Of a stretch of DNA of 64,000 nt, positions 11,124-22,145 are shown one piece after another (positions within the stretch are counted from its first letter, which is position 1; every line of letters begins with the position of its first letter). Origin of the DNA: Laccaria trichodermophora (lineage: Eukaryota > Basidiomycota > Agaricomycetes > Agaricales > Hydnangiaceae); contig JACTVC010000002.1 in the NCBI GenBank assembly GCA_018417955.1, forward strand, positions 4,340,001 to 4,404,000, read 5' to 3'. The translations under genes were made by a program, and so were the position numbers. The notes beneath the pieces were generated by a model. The model did no database searches. It was given only the letters and a program-made list of their open reading frames with translations, and had not been told where the DNA came from.

Positions 11124-11348
11124 TCAATGGAATGTTTGGTTGTTATGTAAATCTTTTCTTCAAAAATATATTCCACGTAGTTACATAATACAATGTTAAA
11201 AAAACACAATAGATTAGAATAAGTACATCCATGCACCGTCATCATTGAGGATGACCCATGGATCCGAGATGTATGAATACAACGACCCCACGAGCTTTTG
11301 ATGGCACTCGACCAGGTGGTGATAGTATCGTCAGAGTCAAAGCAAAGT

Positions 11349-12315
11349 TCAACGTGTCGATAGCATCGGTTGCCAGACACCGTAGGACACTTCCTCAAGG
11401 TGATGAAGCACAACACGATCCCATACGACGGGGATGACGTTGGCCTACTGCATTTGAGTGCACAGCGACAATCTCACTTAACGCTGACCTACCTGAAGGT
11501 AATGAACACACGCCCGAGACACACGCCTCGCGAGAGTCTGCAGGTTTACACGCCCATCGTGCCCGTCCAACGGGATCTCGTACGTTAGAGATACGTATCC
11601 GTGCCACTGCAAGGATTACATTTGTTAGAGGAAAGTATCAAAGTCCAAAATCGAGCATGCCTTGATCTTCAGATGTATCCTCCTTCGACCGTCTGAATGC
11701 AGATCGTGGAAGGTGTATGCATCATTGCCTGACAGGCGTACATGGGCCTGCGCTTCATCCAGACCAATTCCCGAAGTGGGCGACCCCTTTGGCTTAAACT
11801 TGATGCTGATTGAACTCCCTCGGCGGTAGGGGTCAATCGCAGGGGGTCGGGCGACGAATGACACTGCGGAATGACGGCGGTGCCGTGGCATGAGCATCGG
11901 GGTAGGAGCATGGTGACCGATGGATAATCGACGCTCGTCTGGGTAACAAGAATCATGGATCCCTATATCGTCATAGGCTGTTCACCACGCAACCCTCTAA
12001 TTGAGCATTAAACTGAGGAAGGGAGGTGCGGAACGCTCACCTGAAGAGCCTGCAAGACGATGGTTCACAGGTACTATCGTGTTGCTAGAGGGAGCGTATG
12101 CCTGATATGCGGGTTGGGGATACTGGCAACTAGTTTAACAGGGGTGTGAAGATGGGATAAGGGTTTTGACTCACTTCTCCGTGAGATGAAGCCACTCCGT
12201 CAGGGTAGAAAGACCCTGAGTGAGAGTACGGGCTACCGCCGTAAACCATAGATGGCCGATGAGAAAGTGGCCGCCCATAGCTCTGGAAACCATCGAAAGC
12301 TGGACTGAAAGCCAT
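11349..12315 (-). CDS. Conserved Agaricomycete protein, DUF6741 type
   Basis: Function unknown. Five exons on the minus strand (12315-12175, 12122-12041, 11938-11661, 11606-11493, 11444-11349) join in frame to 236 residues. The N-terminus is low complexity, rich in Ser, Tyr, Gly and Pro (residues 1-85). The conserved domain starts near PPAIDPYRRGSSISIKFK and runs through VRLSGNDAYTFHDLHSDG, WHGYVSLTYEIPL, LQTLARRVSRACVHYLQ and HHLEEVSYGVW to the end. I recall this pattern from many mushroom genomes; the DUF number is from memory. The third intron appears to start with GC instead of GT, because no GT site keeps the conserved KIK-WHGY join. Confidence 0.8.
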
Positions 12316-13540
12316 GTAGAGTCTTGACGCTATGAACTTGGAGATGGAGGACGATAGGGAGTGAAGAAAGGCTCAATCCTATCTACTTGCAATACTTATA
12401 CTGTAAACCAAAAGCGGCAACAACGAGGAGAACCTGCGTTTTGAGGATACAGATCGAGATAGGAATAAAATTCAATCGGGCCTCCGGATGTGGAATCAAG
12501 CAAAATTTGGCCAGATTGTGTCTGTCTTGACTGCGGCAGGCCGTCGAACCGCCGATAGTATACCACTTCCATAGAACGCAGCTCATGATAGGCCGTCAAA
12601 GCAAGGGTCCAGCCGGCTTGTAGGTCAAGAAAGAAGCAAGACGATGACATCCAGATGACGATTTAACATCGTGCGGCCGTTTCTGCTAATGTTTACTTTG
12701 GTGTCTTCACAAGATAACCGCCGCATAGCAGCCCAGACGGGTGCGTAACGTTCCGGAAATGAGGATGTTGTAGCACATCAATCCTCATGTTTAGCATGAG
12801 ACGAACGTCTAACCCCTCTGTCTCCGCTTGGAGCAATGTTGTCATTTATGTCAATCAACAACGAAGTACAACGCGTACACAACAAAGGTCACGTGTTGAT
12901 GACTGTCCAGTCCTCCTTGCCAGTGAGTCCTCCTCCTTTCCTACTTGTCCTACTTATAGCTTGCAGCCTCTACTGTTCCAACCAACAATGCTGTAGGTGA
13001 ATCCTTATACGTGGTGACGGTGTCTGGTTTTGCATAAGCTCACCCAGGACATCAGAGACGATGTTATCACCGCATCCGATCGACGTCCCGCAGGTACCGG
13101 AACCATCTACTTTTGAATGAAGTCTCCCAAAGCAAGCCAATCGCATCCGTGTCTTATTTTGAAGAGATGAGGATGGCGTTCATATATTATGAATGCGGAA
13201 CACAAGGCAAGTTTGTTGACTTTGTAAGCTTAAGCCTGTTGAGCAAGCTATTTATCGTGTTGGTTGTGATGCCGAGGAAACTCCCGTGGGGCGTTGTCAT
13301 TCGCGGTAGGGAACAGTCGTGAGTCATCCTCCTGACGGGGGCTCGTCGACTCAAGGCTTACGGGTGTTAATGGCGTAAAATGTGGATATGGAAGGAAACT
13401 CGTCCAACTCGTGAGCCTGTAGCCATGGAAGGTGCCCATGTCAGGTATGACAGGTCATACGGTATATGTGGCAAGCACTTCTAGTGTTCTTGAATCACAC
13501 ACGCGGCCTTCATGATTGTTGGAGGTTCTAGCGCTATCCA
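12316..13540. other. Gene-poor stretch
   Basis: About 1.2 kb upstream of the DUF6741-type gene. The part next to 12315 is presumably its promoter and 5' UTR. The short frames (for example 12396-12650 minus) have no recognisable domain and no clear splice partners. Confidence 0.5.
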
Positions 13541-14660
13541 TCAGTATCCAATTCCTATCTGAACAGTTCCTCCAGATTTGCCATCGATAACCTGCCAGTC
13601 AAAGTGCGGACCTTTTCTACACTGTTCTTGATTGGGCCTCACTCGGCCCTTATCTATGATTCTTCTTGTGACCGCCGATACATCCGCGCTGCTAGCGCCT
13701 GGAGGATGCAATGTTTCCCCTTTCAACGTCCTTAACGTCGGATGTTTTCGCGGTCCCCAGGAACCACGCTTAATGTCCAAATCATATTGCCTCAAAGCAA
13801 GGTGGGGATCTTTCTAACGTTTGATATCTACATTCTGCAAAAATTGCAAGGCGCCGCTAAGATCAAGGGCAGCCAATGGTTTATTTTCCCTGTATCTACC
13901 CCAGTCCTCAAAAATATGACAGGTTATGTAGAATGGGTGTTCCTTTCTGGCGATCTAAATGCCCCAGAGGAAGCAGCCTTTTTTCCTGGTCATTAGGTGA
14001 AGTGTGCTCATGCGTTTTACGAAGAGCTGCAAGTCATCGGGTGATTGGCTCAACGTTTTCCAGACCCAACTTATACTGAGCGGCGAGGTGGACATCGGCA
14101 GGGCAAGCCCTGCCTCGACATATAGGCCCAAACCCGTGATTTTGGGTGTCGCTATCAGAACCATGGAGAGGCACAAGAGTGAGTTCTTATGTAGACAAGA
14201 TTTCCAACCGTCGCTCAGGTTGTCCAGCTCTTTCTCCGTTGCAAACAGCACCGAGTGGGTTCGTGGATGAACTATCCGTCAATGCGGAAATAGGTGATTA
14301 GCATCTGCGGTGAAGCCAGTCCAACTTGCACAGTGTTTCAGATCAGACAAACGTTTCGTTGATCGAATAGTAGATGTTCACAGAACGTTGCAAGTGGATA
14401 AACCAGACGAGCTTGTTATAGCTTGATCCGGATATTCCCCCAGACGAAATGCAAAGTGGAAGTAGAAATTTACTGTTTTGGGGGTTGTCATACGTTGGAA
14501 ACGAAGGGCGTGGATGACTACACCCCTTCATACCAGTGCATGGAGGTTTTAATGATCATAGCTCCGACGATCACTGAGGAAGACGGTATCATGATCATGA
14601 GTTGCAAACAGGCCTGTTCCTCAGCCACAAAAGGTGATTGCTGTTGCTTTCACCGTAACT
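13541..14660 (-). pseudogene. Probable decayed or mis-spliced gene of unknown family
   Basis: Protein-like minus-strand blocks follow one another but lie in different frames. The last block, 13541 to about 13815, reads with GSWGPRKHPTLRTLKGETLH and ends at a stop at 13541. Upstream, about 13816-13960 reads RKEHPFYITCHIFEDWGRYR and ALDLSGALQFFAE; it is one base out of frame with the last block at about 13816. A plausible intron joins it to the block at about 14025-14251 (SWVWKTLSQSPDDLQLF). Further out, 14280-14480 has NTVQVGLASPQMLITYFRID and VNIYYSINET in other frames. No family is recognised. It could also be a real gene whose introns I misplaced. Confidence 0.4.
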
Positions 14661-14739
14661 TGGTGACGTCATTCAGATGCATATTATAACTATGTCAAAA
14701 CTATGTACGACATTACATAAATTTCTTCACAATTTGAAG

Positions 14740-15272
14740 ATGGGCAGCTCTCGGCTACAGCTTCTTAATGCTGCGCAAAGTTTTTGCAATACTTTTGCGC
14801 AGAAGGAGGATATCGACACCATATTATCGCATTTCTCCAAAACACAGAAAGTCTCCGCTATCGAGTACGGGGAGCCTTCGCTGGCGTCTTTCTTGGGTCG
14901 GCCCTTCCTGGGAGCAACACAGATCAAAGAATACTTCCTGATCATCAATTCTCTCCTTTCGTACGAGAGAATGACATTCTCGGAGTTCTTGGTGGACACC
15001 GAAACCAGTCGCGTTGCATTGAAAGGAAAGGGAGAATTTACCTGGTTAGGGACTCAGAAAAGTTGGGAAGAAGTTTTCACCTACACGTTGGATTTCGACG
15101 ATGAGTTGAAGGTTGTCCGGTATCAAGTATGGGCTGATACTGGATCGGCATATTTGGCGAGAGTTGGTCAATTGGACCAAGTGCGCGAGGTCAGTTCTTT
15201 TCAAGCATGTGTAGCAATCAAGTTGACGCGTTTCTGTCAAAACATCTATTTTGCTTCCATCAGGGGAGGTAG
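14740..15272 (+). CDS. NTF2/SnoaL-like domain protein
   Basis: Two exons (14740-15189 and 15264-15272) give 152 residues, the normal size of a single NTF2-like fold. The sequence has the alternating helix and strand pattern of the family: AAQSFCNTFAQKEDIDTILS as first helix, then SAIEYGEPSLASFLGRPFLG, and later strands WEEVFTYTLDFDDELKVV and RYQVWADTG. Many such fungal proteins have no assigned reaction, and no catalytic set can be named here. The start at 14740 is preferred over 14677 because it begins just before the conserved helix. The last exon adds only Gly-Arg and the stop. Confidence 0.75.
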
Positions 15273-15335
15273 AATAGGACAGACACAACGTTTGGGAACA
15301 TTAAACGAGAGTAGAAATGACTGAAATGCCCACAT

Positions 15336-15372
15336 GTGACGTCACTAACGCGATCTGTCACATTGTGTGACA
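15336..15372. promoter_or_regulatory. CRE-like palindrome and second palindrome upstream of MRC1
   Basis: GTGACGTCAC at 15336-15345 is a perfect palindrome holding the TGACGTCA core bound by ATF/CREB-type bZIP proteins. TGTCACA-TTG-TGTGACA at 15356-15372 is a second perfect inverted repeat. Both lie between the stop of the NTF2-like gene (15272) and the MRC1 start (15506). A regulatory role is inferred from position only. Confidence 0.4.
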
Positions 15373-15505
15373 TTGTAACACGTCGTCTCCTAGTCACTAC
15401 ACAGTGCTCTTGCACCTGTCTCTTCCCTCGAACAACCTACGAAAGAACGCGGTCTCTTTAGCGGTTTTAGCGACACCTCCTCTTTTAATCTCCTTCCTTG
15501 TTCTT

Positions 15506-18500
15506 ATGCCGCTGGGCAAGGATTTATCCATCGTGGCAGATTCCACCGTCTCCTCATCCCCCCTACGCGACTCTGCAAAGAGCGAGATCAAACGGCCCAC
15601 TCGAACGTATGGCAGAAAAAAATCACCTCCAGCTGAAGATATTGATGCATGGACCACATCTTCTTTACTGGCTGCGCCGTCGCGTGCCAGTGTCCACCAA
15701 ACTGGGCCGCCTGGACTTGACGAAGAGGTTCCTCCGAGCTCACCAACCTCAGATGATGAAGGAACAGTAGAAACACATGGAGGATTGGAAAAATTCTATC
15801 GAGCTTCCTCGGGATTTCAGTTTGAATGGCGGGCGAAATTGAAAGCGATGGATGAAGAAATTGACTCCACCGATAGTCAAGACGCGTCAAAAATCGACCA
15901 ATCGTCGTCCAGTCAACCCTCATCTAAAGCAGGTGGATTTACGAATTGCTTTTGTTTGCTTAACCAACAGTTTCGTTTCAGGATGCTCCTCTTTCTACCA
16001 TTACTGCGACTTCACCAAGATCTGTAGTCCCTTCAGCAACTCCCTCATCTCCTCTCACAAGTGAGCGGCGCCGACCTACAAAAAAATCAACCATGCCGCT
16101 AGACTCAGACTCAGATAGCGAGCTGGGAAACGGCACACATTCCAGCAACTCATCACCATCCGCTCTACATCGCATGAACACCCCCACAACCGAATTCTTA
16201 TCTACACTTTCTGCCTCAGACGGTGGCGTGACTGTGGCACCACTGGTGAGTGTGGGGGAGGGTTGTAACATGAAGGAACAGACGATCCCCGAACACAATA
16301 AGTCCAGGAAGCCGAAAGTCAAGGTACATGAGGTCGTCATACAGGTCGTATTTTGTTCAAATCTCTATTCACCAGGCGCCAACGAAAAAAGACTTTGCCG
16401 AAACAGCCAAGGCACGTGCTCGGATTGCGACGGAAAAAGAATGCCTTATCCCTCGTCCTCAACGGGATAAGCACACCCTGCAACGCTTGTTTTCTGTCGT
16501 GTTAGTACTCTCGTTGCGTCACCACTGCACTAAGAATAATTCCTTTTCGTTATTTAGCAAAAATACTCAACGCAGCATGCAAGTGCCTTCTGATCCACCT
16601 TCTTCCCCCCGTAGCTCTGCCATCACTACATTTTCCCCTATCTCACCATCTTCTGTGCACCCTTTTCAAGGGGAACAATGTCCTCCCACAATACCGCCAA
16701 CTACTCCAGCCGCCGGGTCTGACGACGAGTTCCCTGAACCTGAGCTCCTTTATAAAGAGCGGATAGCAACGAAGAAACGGGAAGACATTCAGGCACTCAA
16801 ACAGCGCGCTCTGGTCGAAAAGCAGAATGCATTGTTGGTCAGTGAAGATGAAGACGACGACCTTGTCGTTCTGCCTTCTCCGGAGAAGGGGACTACCAGA
16901 CTTGACGAGGAACACCACAGATCTACTAGCAAGGGGAGACCGTCTGAAGGCAGAAAGGTCCAACTCAACTTTGCAGGCATGAACTTGTCAATGCAGAAGT
17001 CTAGTGCTGCACCCAAATTGGGTCCCCTCAACAATGTCGGTTCGTCAACCAGTCGGCGTAAATCAGGTATTACTCGTGACGAGTTGAATACGAGTCTCTG
17101 GAGCAAAGTCAAAGGAGATATTCGCGAAACCATTCACAAGAAGGAGGCGGATTACATGAAGGCTGGAGGCAGAATTATTATTTCTGAAGGCCCAGCAGAA
17201 GATTCAGAAAAATCTTTGAACGTGCTTGTGGAGAAGGGACTAAAAGTCGCTGAGGCGCGGGTGGCTGGTGCGAATGATAGCGATAATGAAGACGAGGACG
17301 ATGATAATTGGATGCCAGAGGACAGGGGCTCTGCCAGCCCCGAACCCGAGCCTGACGAAGGTCAGGGTGCAGACGAAGTTATGGCGGACGATGTTGGAGA
17401 GGATGTTTTGATAGATGACCTCGACGATCAGGAGAACATAAAGACCCGATCATCTCACGGGCGACGGACAGTATTCTATTCCGACGATGAGGACGATGAG
17501 CCCAAGCCCAGAGTTCAGCATCCTTCACACAACAATGTCCTGCCTGATAAACCACCCACAATGATATTGGAAGCCGAGGATTACATGTCAGCTTCAGCGG
17601 ATGAGCGGGTGGAAAACGAAACAGACAAGGAAAATGACACTGGACTCATGTTTGATTATAGCGAAGATAAGGAGAACAAAGCTGTTGTCCGACATGCAGA
17701 GCTGGGCCGCTTAGGAAGGTCCCTGTCTTTGCGAGGCGAAACACAACGAAGTTCGTCAATGTCGTCGCCTGACTTGGGAGAAGGCTTAGATTCTCGGAGA
17801 CCATTTCAGGAGTTAGTTGGTGGTGACAGTTCGCAGGATATGCAACTGGCCCCTACCAACCTTACGCAAACCTTTGCTTCACAGCTAAGAACAACATCTT
17901 CGCATCTATCCACTAATTCATCGACTTCGATTCCTGCTGCTTGTTTTGGTAATCGCGACCTGGATGAGTTCCAGCAATTTTCGGGCAAGCCGTCAAGCAC
18001 TAGTGCTGCTGCATCCATCGTCTTACAGCCCAGCTTTTCGGATTTGTTCGAATCGGCCACGGAAAAACAGGGAGACGCACGGCCCCTTGTTTCATTCAAG
18101 GATAAAGAAAAGGTATGAAGCTACTACTCCCTGTTGCAGACGCTCAACCTACTCTCAGGCTGTTTCCATTTCCCTCAACCAAATTCGTCGATCGGATACC
18201 CTTGATCTGACTCAAGATATGACCCTGCTGCCTGCATTCCAAGCTGGAGACAACCTCTTACGCAAAGCTGACATCATATTTGAGAAAGAGCAAGATTATT
18301 TGTTGGAAAACGCTGGTCGGAAAAACCAACAAAGTGCTGAGCTGTATGTCAACGATGATGGGTATGTGGATCACGATATCATAGAAGTTCTCTTCCGCAA
18401 CTGCTATGAAACAGATTCCTCACTCAAACGAGACCGGATGTTCACAGCCCAGAAATTTATAAACCTGCTTCGCCGTCCCAGTCAAGGGTTCCTCGCGACA

Positions 18501-19977
18501 CCCTCTTGAGCCCGACAGGGTTCCGGTCTGCACGACGCGCTCCATTAGGAACGTTGTCCTTTTCAGGGATTTCACAACATGATTCTCCTGACGGAGGACC
18601 ACTTTCACGTCTGAGGAGGGCAACTGATAGCCACCCTCCAGACAGCCCTGGCACCAGAAAACGGCCGGCTAATGCTTTCAACCTTCTCCGCCAAGGAGCG
18701 GCGAAGAAGGCGAAGGAGGAGTTGGCATGGAAACGTCACGAAGCGTCAGAATTTTTCGAGGACGAGGCCCAAGAATCGGATGAAGATGACGCATTTGGTT
18801 TCGGATCAAAACATCGCATTGAAAGAGGAGAGGACGAGGGCGAAGACGAAGACCTCGATAAGACATTAGAGACCCTTGTGGATGATCAGGAGATGGATGA
18901 GGAAGTAGTTGCCGCAGAAAAAATCTTAGAGAAATTTCAGTACGTATCTTTCGTTGTGATATTTTCCGCGTTGGTCACCTGAACTCTTTAGTGAGCAAGC
19001 TGAAGAAGATGATCAAGTGCTGGAGCGACTACATCAAGCTGCTGTGCGTGGTGAATTGCGTCGGAAGAAACGCCATCATGGTGTGGGGATGGATGACAGT
19101 GAGGATGAAAGTGATGATGAAGATCAACGTGCCAGACGGGCACGTCGTGCAATGAAAAGGGCACGGGTTGATCGAGACGACGTGAAAGCATTGGGTGGGT
19201 GACCTGTGCTTGTTTTTTTTATTTTTATGGTGGGACTCATCATTTGGCCACAGAGGCCAACCCGGAGACGAAAGCATTTGCCGAGTCATACATGCAGACT
19301 GTAATGGATGATGGCAATGACTTCGACCACCTCGCCGATGCATCGCAGGAGTCTAGCAGAACTCTTGTTGGGGACGATGACGAAGGTGATGTGAATGTGG
19401 GCAAATTCACGCGTGATGACTTGATACAACAAATCTACGATGGACGGTTGGAAGACGAGGTTCGCCCGCTTGCGGTGCTCTAGTAATTCTTGTGCTCTTC
19501 TAACAACTGATTTTCAGGATTATGAGATGGACCTGACCGATACGTTGTGGATAGACGGCAAAGACGAGGAAGACCACATCCGCGTGAAGGCTGTCAAGTT
19601 TGACAAACGGATGGCTGGTGCTTCAATCATAGGTGCAACCGAGCTTGATGATGGTCTGGAGGTCAGTTCTGGCTCATGTTCTATTGTTCCTGAATTGATT
19701 TATTTCAAAGTTCCTATCTTCCGTGTCCAAATCTAACCAACGTCAGCGAAATCAAGAGCAATCTTGGATGAAGCGCGAAGGAAAGATAAGAAATCCAGGT
19801 ACATCACGATCTGTTGGCGGTGCGGCTGTAACCAGTCTAGGAGGCAGCGCTCTCCGTAAAGTGTCGCGTGCGTCGTTGGCTGGTGCAGGCTCCGCGCCTC
19901 CAGTCAATGTGCCAAAGCCTGTGAAGGCAGCAGAAAGTTTCCTATCGGCAGTGGACAGGACGAACAGGTTTGTATAG
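15506..19977 (+). CDS. MRC1: MRC1/claspin, replication checkpoint mediator
   Basis: Rides with the replication fork and passes the stalled-fork signal from Mec1/ATR to the effector kinase. The span encodes roughly 1,250 residues in many exons. The N-terminal part is acidic, Ser-rich and disordered, with basic blocks such as RTYGRKK. The central part has KKREDIQALKQRALVEKQ, helices typical of the DNA-binding region, and LNTSLWSKVKGDIRETI. The C-terminal third holds the MRC1-like domain: HEASEFFEDEAQESDEDDAF, the basic RARRARRAMKRARVDRD, then KFTRDDLIQQIYDGRLED, and ends with FLSAVDRTNRFV. The last intron is 19662-19746. The start at 15506 is the first ATG in frame; 15404 in the same frame is GTG. 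The join near 15933-15970 implies an intron of only 38 nt and may be wrong. Confidence 0.88.
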
Positions 19978-20279
19978 GCAGTCCTTAGTTTATTAGTTAC
20001 GTGTTGGTCGTTTTGGCGTAACTTTCAACTTTGTGCGTTTGTTGAAATTGTTATAAGTACATGGAGTTTCTAGCGCTAGTAACTTGTGTTGAAGAGCGGT
20101 AAGCAAGATGAAGGGAAGGTGCGAATGAAGAGGGAAGAAAGCAAATATGGGATGGCAATATAGTAATAAAGTGGTACAGTCTCCTGAAGGCTGAGGAGTA
20201 GCTTCAAAGGGTGGGTATAAGAAAGCATAGGACAAATAGGATGTCCTAGTAAGGGGTACTGAACCAGGACAAAGCAGTA
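19978..20279. other. Convergent 3' region
   Basis: Spacer between the stops of MRC1 (plus) and a small minus-strand gene. Nothing beyond likely 3' UTRs is seen. Confidence 0.5.
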
Positions 20280-20723
20280 TCAGTGATACTGCTTTCCGCC
20301 AAAGGGTTTTCCGAAGCGCACCCAAGATGCTTTCGGACGGGAGGATGGAACGCTGTAAGTTCGCGATGCTTGACGCGAACGTGAAGGACTGCGCCGTTTT
20401 CTGTTGTTGTTTTGAATCTAAAGACATGTAAAATAAGATCATTTTGGGTTGTGGACATGTGGATTCACTTTGTGTCGGAGCAAGATGAGCTTCGCCATGT
20501 TGGCGGGAGGACCAGTCTCACGGAAAGGATTTCCTGGAAGTAAATATGAGAAACGAGTGCAAGAGTCAGAGAATGAATGCGTACGCGAAGCGACGAGCGC
20601 GAGACCTGATTCATGAGCGTCGAGAGACTCGTCAGCGGACATTATTGATAGCCATAGAGCGGGCATGAAAACGTAGACGAAAAGGAGGGCAGCAAGGGAG
20701 CTAAGTGTCATGAGGGCCAACAT
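20280..20723 (-). CDS. Small membrane or secreted protein of unknown function
   Basis: Two exons (20723-20469 and 20417-20280) separated by a 51-nt intron with clean GTGAAT..TTTAG borders give 130 residues. The N-terminus is a strong hydrophobic helix (residues 1-28, SLAALLFVYVFMPALWLS), either a membrane anchor or a signal peptide. The C-terminal 46 residues are very basic and Ser-rich: NRKRRSPSRSRQASRTYS and ending RFGKPFGGKQYH. The start codon is 135 bp from the tafazzin start on the opposite strand, so the two may share a promoter. I recognise no family. Confidence 0.6.
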
Positions 20724-20858
20724 TGTCGCTGAGCGCGGACAGCGCTAGGGCGCGAAAGGCGCAGAATGGTGGCGAGGGAGAGTTGGCCCAGAGTCGGCGG
20801 GATTATTTGGCGGGATTATGGTGAGACTTGTTTTCTTTTTATCGTGGCTGTGCTGGTG

Positions 20859-21951
20859 ATGGCACTCTCTGTCGCAACAGTGACCAGCGTAGGACTCACT
20901 TGCAAAGCTGCTATTGCTCTCGGTATCTGCTCTTTGCGCGTCAAAGGTCTATCCACTCTCGACACCGCACTACATAGCCAACATAGACATGGCATTCTGA
21001 CTGGTCCGTGTCCAACTCACCGACGGTTGACCTGATTTTTTACTAAATTGTTAGTTTCAAACCACATCTCCACGTGACTCTTCTTACTCATGCACTATCT
21101 TCTTTTGCTCATTGATTCTCTGTCAGCGTTGATGACCCTTTAGTTTGGGCTGCTCTTCCACTCCGGTACTATCTCAGTTCCACCACCACCAGATGGACAC
21201 TCGGTGCTTCTGATGTCATGTTTACCAATCCGTGAGTCTCTCATTGCATCGTACACATAGCTTCATCTGGGTTAAAAAGTATCTTTTCAACCTTCTTTCG
21301 TCTCGGTCAGACCCTCGAGACCTTCCGCGGCAAGGGTGTTTACCAGCCCTCCGTGGATGCTGCCATACAGAAACTTAGTGATGGGCAATGGGTATGTTTT
21401 ATCAAATCTGTCGCATAAAGTGATCCTTCGATCTCACTTCCATAGATACACCTCTTCTGTGAAGGCAAAATAAATCAGCCAAACACATACTCGATAGACT
21501 CTCGAGGTTATGCTCATTTACCCCGGTTTAAATGGGGCGTGTAGGTCGTTCTTCAGCACGCGATGCACGCGATCGCTCACGATCCTTCTCTAGGGGTCGT
21601 ATTCTTATGGAGGCGCCTGTACTTCCCGTCGTCATCCCAATGTGGCTCACAGGTTTCGACAGACTGATGCCAGAAGGACGAACGTTTCCTTACAAATATT
21701 TTCCTCTACCTGGTGCTGAGCTTACTGTCACCTTTGGGGATCCAATACCAGCTAAAGATATTACAAGTTGTTTGCATACCTGTATTTCCAACCGGCCGGA
21801 AAAGTTAACTGCTGGGACATCAGAAGCGGCCTTCGAGGCCTCCAAGGCTAGAGCTGCAGTGACCACTCTCATCCATCAAAGGGTGGAAGAACTCGGGAGG
21901 GCTGTTTCTGGAAACGAACTGGGAGCTCCCTTGTCATCGCCACACCAATAG
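20859..21951 (+). CDS. TAZ1: Tafazzin, cardiolipin transacylase
   Basis: Moves acyl chains between phospholipids to mature cardiolipin in mitochondrial membranes. Exons 20859-21003, 21055-21073, 21127-21231, 21280-21391, 21446-21540 and 21594-21951 join in frame to 277 residues. The catalytic HX4D motif reads SNHISTVDDP (about residues 49-58), and most of it comes from the 19-nt second exon. Later blocks are FSTFFRLGQTLETFRGKGVY, IHLFCEGKINQP (acyltransferase block III) and VLPVVIPMWLTGFDRLMPEG. An ATG at 20766 is in frame upstream, but the 20859 start fits the usual N-terminus (VTSVGLTCKA) better. Length agrees with fungal and animal homologues of 260-380 residues. Confidence 0.93.
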
Positions 21952-22145
21952 AATAGAAACGCGTAGTAACAATGGAATTCACGATAACAGGAAAGCATAA
22001 AGACATGGTTGATGGAAGTCGCAACATATAGAGTCTATGCTTCACTGCTACCAGTCGCCGCTTTCGCGATTGCCGCCGCAACAGTTCCGCATTGCGACAT
22101 GAAATTAACCTCGGTTTGGCCAGTGTAGAACCACGAACATAAAGC

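Noticed and set aside
12396..12650. 84-residue minus frame
   Set aside because: Lies just upstream of the DUF6741-type gene start, most likely in its 5' UTR or promoter; no domain or splice partner.
13742..13996. 84-residue plus frame opposite the suspected pseudogene
   Set aside because: Minus-strand blocks there are longer and end and splice more plausibly; the plus frame has no partner exons.
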